Notes under the pieces: generated by a model
Told to the model about the DNA's origin: nothing
Seen by the model: only the letters and a program-made list of their open reading frames with translations
The model's database searches: none
In this document: piece after piece, positions 32,836 to 40,054 of the stretch
Numbering within the stretch: the first letter of the stretch is position 1
Layout: the number at the start of each line of letters is the position of its first letter
Made by a program: the position numbers and the translations under genes
NCBI GenBank assembly: GCA_965222525.1
Contig: OZ244955.1
Coordinates: forward strand, 1,240,001 to 1,304,000
DNA from: CBDCUF01 sp965222525
Lineage (GTDB): Bacteria > Pseudomonadota > Alphaproteobacteria > Rickettsiales > UBA8987
Direction of reading: 5' to 3'
DNA length: 64,000 bases

Positions 32836-33460
32836 AGGTGAGGTTAATGCGCTGGCTACCAAGAAGCGGATGCTCGCCATCTTTCAGCGGAGCAATGCCA
32901 TGGTAGACAAGGCGGGATTCGCCACCGAAGACGAAAACATCGCCGTGATGCAGTGGAATTTTTTTGGTTTTGTCGGAACGTTCCAAGCCGCCGAATAAAA
33001 AGGTGGCGGGCAAGCCCAGTGAAACGGAAATGATAGGGTGACTAAAGTCTTTTTCATCGCCGTCCTGATGCAGGGAAAGCTTTGTCCCTGGCTCGTAGCG
33101 GTTGATAATGCAGACATCGGGTGCGAATCCATGATAGCCAACTTCTTTCGCCGCTTGTATGGCTATATCCGAAAGCAGCACTGGCATCTGCGGCCATGGT
33201 TTGCCCGTTTCCGGATCAAGCGTTTCATACCGGTAGCCAGATTTGTCGGAAACCCATCCCATGTTGCCGCAGCTTGTGATGCCAATAGACATGTATCGTC
33301 CATTCGGCGTAAGCATGCGCCGAAACGGTGAAACCGCCTCAATCTGCTTTATGGCAGCAAATATTTCGGCGGCATCGTCCAACGCATACCCTTCCAGCAA
33401 TACCGCGCCGGGGGTAATTTGGATGGTACGTTTTTCATCGGCAAAAAGTGTCTGAGTCAT
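32819..33460 (-). CDS. alkB: AlkB-type DNA/RNA dealkylating dioxygenase
   Basis: The 213-residue Fe(II)/2-oxoglutarate oxygenase repairs 1-methyladenine and 3-methylcytosine. Iron ligands are His131 and Asp133 (LSLHQDGDE) and His187 (VYHGIAPL); the 2-oxoglutarate-binding arginines are Arg204 and Arg210 (QRINLTFRKA). YEPGTKLSLHQD and the C-terminal RINLTFR are close to E. coli AlkB. It lies in the island backbone between a methyltransferase and a hypothetical gene. AlkB on mobile elements is known in phages. Removing unwanted methylation could be its purpose, but that is inference. Confidence 0.93.
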   Translation of the reverse strand: MTQTLFADEKRTIQITPGAVLLEGYALDDAAEIFAAIKQIEAVSPFRRMLTPNGRYMSIGITSCGNMGWVSDKSGYRYETLDPETGKPWPQMPVLLSDIAIQAAKEVGYHGFAPDVCIINRYEPGTKLSLHQDGDEKDFSHPIISVSLGLPATFLFGGLERSDKTKKIPLHHGDVFVFGGESRLVYHGIAPLKDGEHPLLGSQRINLTFRKAL

Positions 33461-33501
33461 AAACCATTTATAACAAACAAAACCATTTTATGGAGGATAA
33501 T

Positions 33502-33948
33502 ATGCCCAGAAAAAAGAAAGAAACCGAAAAGATCGACGAGGCCAGCATACTGGAACAGTTGCTTCAGGAATTGGAAGAAGAGATCGACGCCAAGGAAGGC
33601 AAGGTCAGTCGGAAAATGACCAAGGGTCAGGCGCTCATCAAGAGCATGGTCAATGAAGCCCTAAAAGGCGATCAGCGAATGATGACCAATGTATTGAAGT
33701 TTATCGAGAAGCTGGATGCACTACAATCGGCCAAGAAAGAGGAAACTGCCGCTGATAATCAGGAACTGGATAAGGTCGATTGGGAAATAATGTTACGGTA
33801 TTATTGGCGATATCGGCATCATCTGGAGTTAGAATGGGAGCGGATGAAGAAGGAAAATCCTGGCGCGTTCAAGGGGGAGTGGACACGAATCGATATGAAA
33901 GATGCGCCATGGTACGAGGCAATTTACGGCTCTGAAGGAGCTGACTAG
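33502..33948 (+). CDS. Hypothetical protein, DUF5681-like
   Basis: The 148-residue protein has a lysine/glutamate-rich N-terminal helix (EASILEQLLQELEEEIDAKEG), then MTKGQALIKSMVNEALKGDQRMMTNVLKFIEKLD, resembling the helical core of phage/island DUF5681 proteins, and an aromatic C-terminal part (IMLRYYWRYRHHLELEWERM). GGAGG sits five bases before the ATG at 33502. The end overlaps the converging next gene by four bases. Function is unknown. Confidence 0.55.
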   Translation: MPRKKKETEKIDEASILEQLLQELEEEIDAKEGKVSRKMTKGQALIKSMVNEALKGDQRMMTNVLKFIEKLDALQSAKKEETAADNQELDKVDWEIMLRYYWRYRHHLELEWERMKKENPGAFKGEWTRIDMKDAPWYEAIYGSEGAD

Positions 33949-34736
33949 GCGGCGAAATAGCGTTTTCCATAGCCGTGTACGACATTGACGATGTTCTTGC
34001 CTTCCACCTGATTGCCGCCGCATAACCCGCAGGTCACACATTTGGCGCGCCGGTTTGTCAGATCATGGGCCGGGCAGAGGATTTCTCCCTCGGTAATCTC
34101 CGACAACTCCTTGGCCACGCGGAAAGTACGCCAGCCTTTCTTCCAAGCTTCCTGCGCCTCCTCCAGCGTGTCGGCGGAAAACATGTAGAGGTCGGTACGG
34201 TACTCAACATTGCCGAGATCAGTGAAATGGCTGTAGCCAGTATAGCCTGCTGCTTCCGAAATCAGGCTATCCCAGATATAAGAAGGTACGGCAGCAGGAT
34301 CACCATATGCGCCCAACCGGACTTTCCTATCCCTACCAATGGCGGCCAGTTCACCGTGTCCCTTCGCTACCGGGTATTTCCCGGCCTTATAACCGCGCCA
34401 AATCGTCAATGGCGCATTGCGGACGAGTACATAGCAGGTACGATTCCTAGCACTCTGCGCTTTCGGGTTTTCAACAGGCTCCCCTTTTAGCTTGCAATTT
34501 CCGCAGATGGAATAATCTTCACCGGAGCGGTTCGCCGTTACCGGGTCGATATCCTCCCGCAGGACGAAGGTCTGTACCATGTCACCGGTCTTGATGTTCT
34601 GCGAGTGATGAATGGCAATGACGATAATCGGCTTGCCGTCAATCAGTGACGGCCCGTTGAAAATCAGGCTTCCCGTCGTCTTGGCTGCCTTGCCGTTTGG
34701 CTTGGTAATTTCTTGATTGAACAGGTCTTTTTGCAT
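33945..34736 (-). CDS. Hypothetical zinc-finger-like island protein
   Basis: From ATG at 34736 the frame gives 263 residues (MQKDLFNQEITKPNGKAAKT). It carries two possible zinc sites: ICGNCKLKGE (about 80) and a C-terminal CPAHDLTNRRAKCVTCGLCGG. The middle (APLTIWRGYKAGKYP, LAAIGRDRKVRLGAYGDPAAVP) resembles proteins seen in phages and plasmids without known function. The first 42 codons are duplicated in island 2 at 37488-37613. The longer frame opening at 34772 is possible but lacks a ribosome binding site. Confidence 0.6.
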   Translation of the reverse strand: MQKDLFNQEITKPNGKAAKTTGSLIFNGPSLIDGKPIIVIAIHHSQNIKTGDMVQTFVLREDIDPVTANRSGEDYSICGNCKLKGEPVENPKAQSARNRTCYVLVRNAPLTIWRGYKAGKYPVAKGHGELAAIGRDRKVRLGAYGDPAAVPSYIWDSLISEAAGYTGYSHFTDLGNVEYRTDLYMFSADTLEEAQEAWKKGWRTFRVAKELSEITEGEILCPAHDLTNRRAKCVTCGLCGGNQVEGKNIVNVVHGYGKRYFAA

Positions 34737-34970
34737 ACACGCAAAAGTCACAGAAAAGCGTATTCCTGTCAATCTATTGTGAGATTACTTTCGTGATCTA
34801 CGCCACGTCTACAGTTCTTGGCCTATCACCCGATACAAACGAATGATACCAAGTTCACCCGGTTACGTTCCACAGCAAATGTCATACGCCGTTTTCCACG
34901 CCATAGCAGGCGGTAATGAGGTGGAATCTACGATAACTGCTTGCAATGGATGAACATCCGGATTAGCACT
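34611..34970. repeat. 360-bp direct duplication, right end of island 1
   Basis: This segment aligns base for base, without gaps, to 37488-37847 (constant offset 2877) with scattered substitutions. It covers the first codons of the zinc-finger-like gene, the arm-site word ACGTCTACAGTT (34805-34816) and the terminal AACATCCGGATTAGCACT. Similarity stops exactly where the attachment core CTCCGAAGG begins, so it is the conserved right end of the element family. Confidence 0.88.
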
Positions 34971-35015
34971 CTCCGAAGGCGGGGGTCGTGGGTTCGAATC
35001 CCGCCGGGTCCGCCA
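34971..35015 (+). pseudogene. tRNA-Arg(CCG) 3' half displaced by island 1
   Basis: CTCCGAAGGCGGGGGTC followed by GTGGGTTCGAATCCCGC and CGGGTCCGCCA is the anticodon loop onward of a tRNA-Arg(CCG), with encoded CCA at 35013-35015. Its acceptor strand CGGGTCC pairs with GGATTCG of the 5' half at 18155 and does not fit the acceptor of the intact tRNA at 18395, which would put T opposite T. Confidence 0.82.
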
Positions 35016-35054
35016 TTTTTAGGCATTTTAGGGTATGCAAACACGGGGCTGTGT

Positions 35055-35789
35055 TTACTTTTCGGGAAAAGCCAGCGCCAGCAATTCGGTAACGGCTAAC
35101 TGCGTATCCTGTTTTACATCGTCAATATGCTTCTTTGTAGCGTTATAGCGTCTGTTATGTGCCGAGTTATCTGCAAGCTTTTTGAATGACTTTAAAGCCC
35201 CAATAGTTGTACGTCCCACATTGAGTTGTGTATCTTTTTCTAGCACGTTAAGCAGTCCAGCAAACATCATAAAGTGGCCGTCGTGCCCTTTTAGCTCTGT
35301 ATCTCTTCCAGCCGCCTCGTATATCTCGATAATCAATGTTTCTAAGAGCCTTCTAAGCATCACTGCACAACAATCAAATAGAGAGGCGTCGTAGCTAGCA
35401 TTAACCTGTAATACCACTTTCTTGATATATGATCTGGTATTTTGGAAATCGCCACGTTGTAGGAGGCTATTAGATTTCTTAACCGGTTTGTTTTCGAGTA
35501 AGTGCAAATATTTGGAGTCTAATTCCCTAATTGCGGTCGGGTTTAGTCGAAATCCTTTCTCTTGTTTGCCACGTACAGTCCGTTTGTCTTTTGCTAGCCT
35601 GCTTTTATCACGGGACCTATTTACTGCATTAAACCCTGCTTCTTCAATTTCATCGCAAAGTTGAGAAAATTCAATATATGTGTTGTTACTGCTATGCTGA
35701 TGCCACCACAATAAAACAACGAATCTATCAATGACTTTAAGGTCATGTATCTCTTCCAAGTATAGAAAATCTTCCAACGGTTTCGTCAT
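35055..35789 (-). CDS. Hypothetical cargo protein, C-terminal DUF4145-like helical domain
   Basis: The 244-residue protein has an N-terminal part with FLYLEEIHDLKVIDRFVVLLWWHQ and, from about 140, a helical region YDASLFDCCAVMLRRLLETLIIEIYEAAG followed by FKKLADNSAHNRRYNA. The latter resembles DUF4145/HEPN-like helical domains often found in defence loci; the match is by eye only. It is the last gene of a three-gene minus-strand operon, 10 bases after its upstream neighbour. Function is unknown. Confidence 0.5.
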   Translation of the reverse strand: MTKPLEDFLYLEEIHDLKVIDRFVVLLWWHQHSSNNTYIEFSQLCDEIEEAGFNAVNRSRDKSRLAKDKRTVRGKQEKGFRLNPTAIRELDSKYLHLLENKPVKKSNSLLQRGDFQNTRSYIKKVVLQVNASYDASLFDCCAVMLRRLLETLIIEIYEAAGRDTELKGHDGHFMMFAGLLNVLEKDTQLNVGRTTIGALKSFKKLADNSAHNRRYNATKKHIDDVKQDTQLAVTELLALAFPEK

Positions 35790-35799
35790 AAAGATTTCC

Positions 35800-36417
35800 T
35801 TACTGAATAGGTTGTTTTGTACAGAATGCCTTCACCACAGCATCAGCCTGTAATACGTTAGCAGGGTTCAGTTTAATAACATCGCCATGCTTAGCTAACC
35901 AAGGGCACTTATTAAAGCTTCTGCTAGGGTTCTGAGGTTCGGCTCCAAGCTCGTGTAAAATCTTTTTCACCTGAGTGTATGTACAATCACCAAGCTTCGC
36001 ATATTTGAACCATTCCACCAGTAGAGTGGAGACAATAATGACTGACGTCAGTGCATTGTTTCCCCTCTTGGGTGTGTTGGCTTTAAAGGCTGCCCAGTAG
36101 TGCTGATCAATATGCAAAAACGGTTCTTCGTGAGATGGGTAGCAAGCACCGATTATTTCATCGGACTCTATGGCAACAGCATTAGCCCACCTTACAACAG
36201 CATCGCCATTGCCTGAATCTGGGGAAGGTGGCAAATGAGTGGGGGCAGAGGAATTCTCCCCATTTTCGTTGTCAGTTTTTACGTGTGTGATCAACTTTGG
36301 CTTCTCGGTCTTCTTCGCTCCTTGCATTACACTATTCCAAAGTACTGGGTCGTCTGACTCTGCTACAAGAACATCGTTGGCATAGAGTTTGACCACGAGA
36401 TTTGCTTTTAGTTCCAT
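35800..36417 (-). CDS. Hypothetical cargo protein (205 aa)
   Basis: From ATG at 36417, with AGGAGG upstream, the frame gives 205 residues starting MELKANLVVKLYANDVLVAE. A low-complexity linker (about 50-70, NGENSSAPTHLPPSPDSGNG) separates a short N-terminal beta-rich piece from a helical C-terminal half (WFKYAKLGDCTYTQVKKILHELG) that could be a winged helix. The family is not recognised. It is the middle gene of the island-2 cargo operon. Confidence 0.5.
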   Translation of the reverse strand: MELKANLVVKLYANDVLVAESDDPVLWNSVMQGAKKTEKPKLITHVKTDNENGENSSAPTHLPPSPDSGNGDAVVRWANAVAIESDEIIGACYPSHEEPFLHIDQHYWAAFKANTPKRGNNALTSVIIVSTLLVEWFKYAKLGDCTYTQVKKILHELGAEPQNPSRSFNKCPWLAKHGDVIKLNPANVLQADAVVKAFCTKQPIQ

Positions 36418-36430
36418 TGTCCTCTCCTCC

Positions 36431-36958
36431 TTATTCAGCAGCACCAGAAATCATTTCTTCGACTTTCTTCAATCCTGCATGGCTGAGTTTGTATGTCTTT
36501 CGCGCTTGTTGGCTGCCGCCGCTCTTCTTAAGTTGTAGAATCAAGGCAGGTTTAGTGCTCTTCAAGGAGTCTAGTGCCTTGGTAATATTAGCAATTTTAT
36601 GACCAAGATGGGTGAGCTCTTTATTGGCCGCTTGAGATGCAAAATTTTCTGCCCCTTCACAGGCCTGCAGCCAATATCCAGAAACAAGAGCTTTTTCTGC
36701 TGTAGTGGTAGGGTTTGCTAGGTCATACAACTCTGCAAAGGTTTCGATACTGGCTGTTTGTCGGACAGTTGTTGTCGAAACGTTATTATCTTGGGTGTCA
36801 TTCTGTTCGTCAGTATCAAAATTATGTGTTGGCGCATCGATTTCTAGCCGGTTTACGATATACTGGACAACACGGCTACGTGCGCTTTCGTCGAGGGGTG
36901 ATAAGGCGTCATGAATAGTCTTCATAGCATCAAATTCGGCATCGTTAGATTGGGTCAT
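36431..36958 (-). CDS. Hypothetical cargo protein (175 aa), possible winged helix
   Basis: The 175-residue protein starts with MKTIHDALSPLDESARSRVVQYIVNRLEID, a helical segment seen in several unnamed small proteins. It continues with FAELYDLANPTTTAEKALVSGYWLQACEGAENFASQAANKEL and ends in KTYKLSHAGLKKVEEMI, which looks like a winged-helix wing plus helix (T/KLS-x-x-G). It is the first gene of the operon, 13 bases before the next. It may bind DNA. No named family. Confidence 0.5.
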   Translation of the reverse strand: MTQSNDAEFDAMKTIHDALSPLDESARSRVVQYIVNRLEIDAPTHNFDTDEQNDTQDNNVSTTTVRQTASIETFAELYDLANPTTTAEKALVSGYWLQACEGAENFASQAANKELTHLGHKIANITKALDSLKSTKPALILQLKKSGGSQQARKTYKLSHAGLKKVEEMISGAAE

Positions 36959-37090
36959 GTATCATTCTCCTTCATGATTTATGCACTTGATATATGCACC
37001 AAGTCTTGAAGTTCAAGAGGTAAATGCAAATATTTTTGTAATAACCAATTATCGGCTTGATTATTAACGCAATAAATTGACCGAGTAGTA

Positions 37091-37326
37091 TTCGGCGTGA
37101 TAGATTCCGTGCAGAGCCAGTATGTTGGCTCCGGGGCTTAAGAACCTCTAACGAAAGCGGCAGGGCACCTGCCGTCACCAAACTGCCACCCTACGCCATG
37201 CGTCGGGGTGGCGACGTTATGTCCAGGCGCGAGCTAAAAGCGTCGCGGTCGTACTTTCGTTCGACTTCTTAACACCCCGGCACCAGTGCGAAATCGCTGG
37301 TGCCGTTTTCGTAACCAACGAAAGGG
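37091..37326 (+). ncRNA. Putative structured RNA, island 2 copy
   Basis: This copy aligns along its length to 25520-25765. Loops and the 3' hairpin GGCACCA...TGGTGCC are unchanged, while several stems differ by compensating substitutions: AGCCA/TGGCT at 37115-37130, AACGAAAG/CTTTCGTT at 37150/37255 and TTTCGT/ACGAAA at 37306/37318. It ends just before the ATG of the truncated small membrane protein gene at 37334, as in island 1. Confidence 0.6.
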
Positions 37327-37333
37327 TGTCATT

Positions 37334-37498
37334 ATGAATGAATACAGTCTTTGGGCAGATTTGCTCAATAAATTCCACACTTCACCAGAATGGATACAGG
37401 TGTTATGGCTGCTAGCTGTGCCACTGCTTCTTTTTGGTCTCTGCTGGTGCATGAAAGAGGTGCTGGTTGCCTTCGCTCGACGGCGGCAATGGCAATGA
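37334..37498 (+). pseudogene. Truncated small membrane protein, island 2
   Basis: The first 50 codons match the protein at 25776-26096, including MNEYSLWADLLNKFHTSPEW and the membrane helix. The frame then runs into the deletion junction at about 37488 and stops at 37496-37498 after 54 residues. The anchor remains but the soluble tail is lost. Confidence 0.75.
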
Positions 37499-37613
37499 CG
37501 ATAATCGGCTTGCCGTCAATCAGTGACGGCCCGTTGAAAATCAGGCTTCCCGTCGTCTTGGCTGCCTTGCCGTTTGGCTTGGTAATTTCTTGATTGAACA
37601 GGTCTTTTTGCAT
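37488..37613 (-). pseudogene. 5' fragment of the zinc-finger-like island gene
   Basis: ATG at 37613 and the following 42 codons are the same as the start of the gene at 33945-34736 (MQKDLFNQEITKPNGKAAKT onward to KPIIVIAIA). They then run into small-membrane-protein DNA on the other strand. This marks the right side of the internal deletion. Confidence 0.8.
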
Positions 37614-37847
37614 ACACGCAAAAGTCACAGAAAAGCGTATCCCTGTCAATCTATTGTGAGATTACTTTCGTGATCTACGCCACGTCTACAGTTCTTGGTC
37701 TCTCGCCCGGTACGAGCGAATGACACCAAGTTCATCCGGTTACGTTCCATGGCAAATGTTATCCGCCGTTTTCGAAGCCGTAGTGCGGGGTAAAGAGGTG
37801 GAACCCATGATAACTGCTTGCAATGAATAAACATCCGGATCAGCCCT

Positions 37848-38011
37848 GCGTTGATAGCATCCAGCATTTGTCGATACTCGACATTCTTAAGATCACGGTA
37901 TTTCTTATAGGCATTACGATCCTTCCATTTGTCTGTAATATGGCGGATATAATCATTATCTGGCCATTCTGGTTTAAGTTGCTTCTGTCTTCTGGCCATG
38001 TATGTAAACAC
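37848..38011 (-). pseudogene. Truncated hypothetical gene at island 2 right junction
   Basis: The frame from 38011 (or ATG at 37996, MARRQKQLKPEWPDNDYIRH) encodes about 55 plausible residues (ITDKWKDRNAYKKYRDLKNVEYRQMLDAINA). It then crosses into the island right end, where it reads nonsense to a stop at 37646. The gene seems cut by island 2. Its start abuts the stop of the 96-residue gene, so it was the next gene in that operon. The family is unknown. Confidence 0.5.
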
Positions 38012-38302
38012 CTAATCTGATGGTAGTAATGCTTTTACTTTATTCCAAATTTCTTGTAGATGGGAAACGTCAAGCGTTTCTGATAAAAGAAATATTCCTA
38101 AGTAATGCTCATAATGCAATGTGATGACATTATTATCAATTTTGTAATCAATATACATTTGATCGAGGTATGAATTAAGCTGTTCATAGTCATCTGGATC
38201 AACCATTTTACCGCCATAAGCTTCAATAGCCTGCATGACCTTCTGGCATTCTTTCTTAGTAATAGTATCGAAAATTTTTAGTTCAAACATTGATTGCTCC
38301 AT
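38012..38302 (-). CDS. Small acidic protein, possible immunity protein
   Basis: The 96-residue acidic protein (MEQSMFELKIFDTITKKECQ, later DDYEQLNSYLDQMYIDYKI and HYLGIFLLSETLDV) has no recognised family. Its ATG overlaps the TAA of the upstream toxin-like tail by one base (TAATG), a layout typical of toxin-immunity pairs where the immunity gene follows directly. Hence immunity function is a reasonable inference, not a demonstrated one. Confidence 0.45.
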   Translation of the reverse strand: MEQSMFELKIFDTITKKECQKVMQAIEAYGGKMVDPDDYEQLNSYLDQMYIDYKIDNNVITLHYEHYLGIFLLSETLDVSHLQEIWNKVKALLPSD

Positions 38303-38806
38303 TAAAATAAATCGCCACCGCCCGGCCTTTTAGCAGAATCAATAATTTCTTCCCACGTTTTTCCGTTTCTTCTGAAATATTCTACTGTTGGTCCGTATTC
38401 CTTCCTCGTTGAAGGCAAAACCAGAAGCGATAATGCTATTATACACCTGTGTAATACCGGTTTCATTGGCGTGATCGGCGAATAACCTTCCGACCGCTTG
38501 CATGTTCGGAAATGCCTGAGAGGCGGTTGGAAAATGATCGCGTGTTGTCAAGACAGCAGCAAAAGGAAGCACGAAATCTGTCTCAGCAATTCTTTGACGG
38601 AAATATGTTGAGTTTCGGTAATAGCGAGTGGCAATATCAATGTCTCTGACTTCCTTGCCGAGCAGTGCATCCCGCACACATCCACCGATAAACCGCGCCT
38701 GAACATCCTCACCGCCATCATGCAGCGCATCCATAACCCGCACAGTCTCCACCGTACTCATCCACTCCTGCTGTTTTATTTTCTTGGGTTTCATGGCCTG
38801 ATTCAT
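38302..38806 (-). pseudogene. Chimaera: inverted cca 5' copy fused to toxin-like tail
   Basis: The first part (from MKPKKIKQQEWMSTVETVRV, to about 38640) is a diverged copy of the first 56 codons of cca at 16367, on the opposite strand. It then switches at DIDIAT to unrelated sequence YYRNSTYFRQRIAETDFVLP and so on. Near 38395-38405 a frameshift separates this frame, which stops at 38339, from a frame reading EYGPTVEYFRRNGKTWEEII and ending GGGDLF at 38302-38304. The latter looks like the genuine end and is coupled to the 96-residue gene. The nucleotidyltransferase part lacks everything after the DxD motif, so it cannot be a working cca. Confidence 0.6.
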
Positions 38807-38864
38807 AATTGGCCATCATACTAGAAGCATTTTGATAAAAATCAATGGTGAGGTGCTACTAAAC

Positions 38865-39854
38865 TTAAGCGGCTATACCATCTGATATTTGTGAAACATT
38901 ACTACGAAACCTGATTTTACTCACATCGTTTAAGGGCGTCTCACAAAACAAAACACCACTATCTGTACAGTGTATACCTATTTCAACTTCAGGACCAACA
39001 AAGTCTATACCACTAAAGTTTTTGATGTTGCCAATATCTTGCTTATTATTTGCTGGAGGCATGAAGGACAAGAGTAATCTACCATTATGTCTACGGACAT
39101 TGGGACGAAACGCCCCTATGGGTTCTTTTTTTACAAAAAAACCTGCTTTAGCATTACCATTTTCATCGAGCATTTCTGTACCAACTTTGTGACTTTTGTT
39201 TTTTATCAAAGCTTTCATTTCATCAACATCAAACTCTACTTTTATGAGTAAATCCTGCACACCGGCATCAAGTTTAATTTGATTATTACCGTTTTTCAAC
39301 TTTCCGTTTTTAGTTGTCCACAACATTCTGAATTCATCCTGTTTTTCATATTTTTTAGGCTTAACAAAGGCAGCTTCGAGAGGGTTACCTTGTATATCGT
39401 CAATAATGGAATGGTGCTCTGTATTTGCGATGTCTAGTTCCCGACCGGTATATCGGCATTCTTTAGAATTTTCATATTTCAAATCTTGTATTGCACTCGA
39501 TACACGGCGTGCAAATTCTTCAACATCGGTAATCAAAAGGCAGCTATCATTTTCTTTTTCAGTTTTTCTTTCAGTTATTGCCCACTCTAATGACTCAGAA
39601 TAGAAACTTCTTGTACAACAAAATACGAATGCATCTGCTATACCATCCAGCCTTGAAACATCTATCGTCTCCACACCATTCTGCAGGTTAAGTGTGACCT
39701 TTCCCTCTCCTGCATCATAAGTAGTTCCCTCATACTTTGCTTTTCTAAAATCACTTATCTCGGTTATACAAACCTTGCCGCTTTCAAGCATTGATTTGGC
39801 ATATTCACTTTTTAAGAACTTAAATGCAGAGATGTTTTTCGATGTGTTTGTCAT
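38865..39854 (-). CDS. Hypothetical protein (329 aa)
   Basis: The 329-residue soluble protein begins with FKFLKSEYAKSMLESGKVCITEISDFRKAKYEG and includes VFCCTRSFYSESLEWAI and a KQDEFRMLW segment. This order loosely resembles DUF2971-like proteins (a start naming a field of damage-like residues, a middle C-rich strand, an EWR-like motif), but I cannot assign it. It lies alone in the accessory zone between two toxin-immunity-like remnants, divergent from the small plus-strand ORF at 39875. A defence or toxin role is possible. Confidence 0.5.
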   Translation of the reverse strand: MTNTSKNISAFKFLKSEYAKSMLESGKVCITEISDFRKAKYEGTTYDAGEGKVTLNLQNGVETIDVSRLDGIADAFVFCCTRSFYSESLEWAITERKTEKENDSCLLITDVEEFARRVSSAIQDLKYENSKECRYTGRELDIANTEHHSIIDDIQGNPLEAAFVKPKKYEKQDEFRMLWTTKNGKLKNGNNQIKLDAGVQDLLIKVEFDVDEMKALIKNKSHKVGTEMLDENGNAKAGFFVKKEPIGAFRPNVRRHNGRLLLSFMPPANNKQDIGNIKNFSGIDFVGPEVEIGIHCTDSGVLFCETPLNDVSKIRFRSNVSQISDGIAA

Positions 39855-39874
39855 AACTTGTACTCCTTTACAAA

Positions 39875-40042
39875 ATGCGTTTCACTACAGGATATGGGTT
39901 GCACATTGCCACCTATAAATCAACTAAAATAGGAAAATATGGTACAACACAAATTATATATAAGGGCTCAAACGGCGTGACTGTGGTTGTAGAAACACAA
40001 GGACGAAATGCTGGTAAAATCATCACTTTCTGGTGTCATTGA
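39875..40042 (+). CDS. Short toxin-tail-like ORF (55 aa)
   Basis: The frame from ATG at 39875 gives 55 residues: MRFTTGYGLHIATYKSTKIG, then KYGTTQIIYKGSNGVTVVVE and TQGRNAGKIITFWCH. The strand-rich VTVVVETQ...GKIITFW ending looks like the last strands of small RNase-type polymorphic toxins (BECR-like), but catalytic residues cannot be assigned. A small acidic gene follows 12 bases later. It may be an orphan toxin module left after recombination. Confidence is low because it is short. Confidence 0.35.
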   Translation: MRFTTGYGLHIATYKSTKIGKYGTTQIIYKGSNGVTVVVETQGRNAGKIITFWCH

Positions 40043-40054
40043 TATGAGGAAAAT

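Larger units (their letters stand above)
18187..34979. mobile_element. Island 1: integrated element in tRNA-Arg(CCG)
   Basis: The element is bounded by 9-base direct repeats CTCCGAAGG at 18187-18195 and 34971-34979, which lie in the two halves of one tRNA-Arg gene. It encodes a tyrosine integrase (26109-27344), primase-helicase, AlpA-like factor, ParB-methyltransferase, AlkB and a variable cargo block at the left. The word CGTCTACA, often extended by GTT, recurs near both ends and before the integrase, as expected for arm-type integrase sites. Palindromic repeats common in the core are absent. I see no conjugation or capsid genes, so transfer would depend on a helper. Confidence 0.8.
34971..37847. 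mobile_element. Island 2: deleted tandem element of the same family
   Basis: Directly right of the tRNA 3' half lies a second unit with the same order as island 1: cargo operon on the minus strand, structured RNA, small membrane protein, right end. The stretch equivalent to 25925-34610 of island 1 (integrase, primase, AlpA, methyltransferase, AlkB) is missing, joined at about 37488. Without its own integrase it could move only with help from island 1. Its right end is followed by non-tRNA sequence (GCGTTGATAGC), so that junction has been rearranged. Confidence 0.72.
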
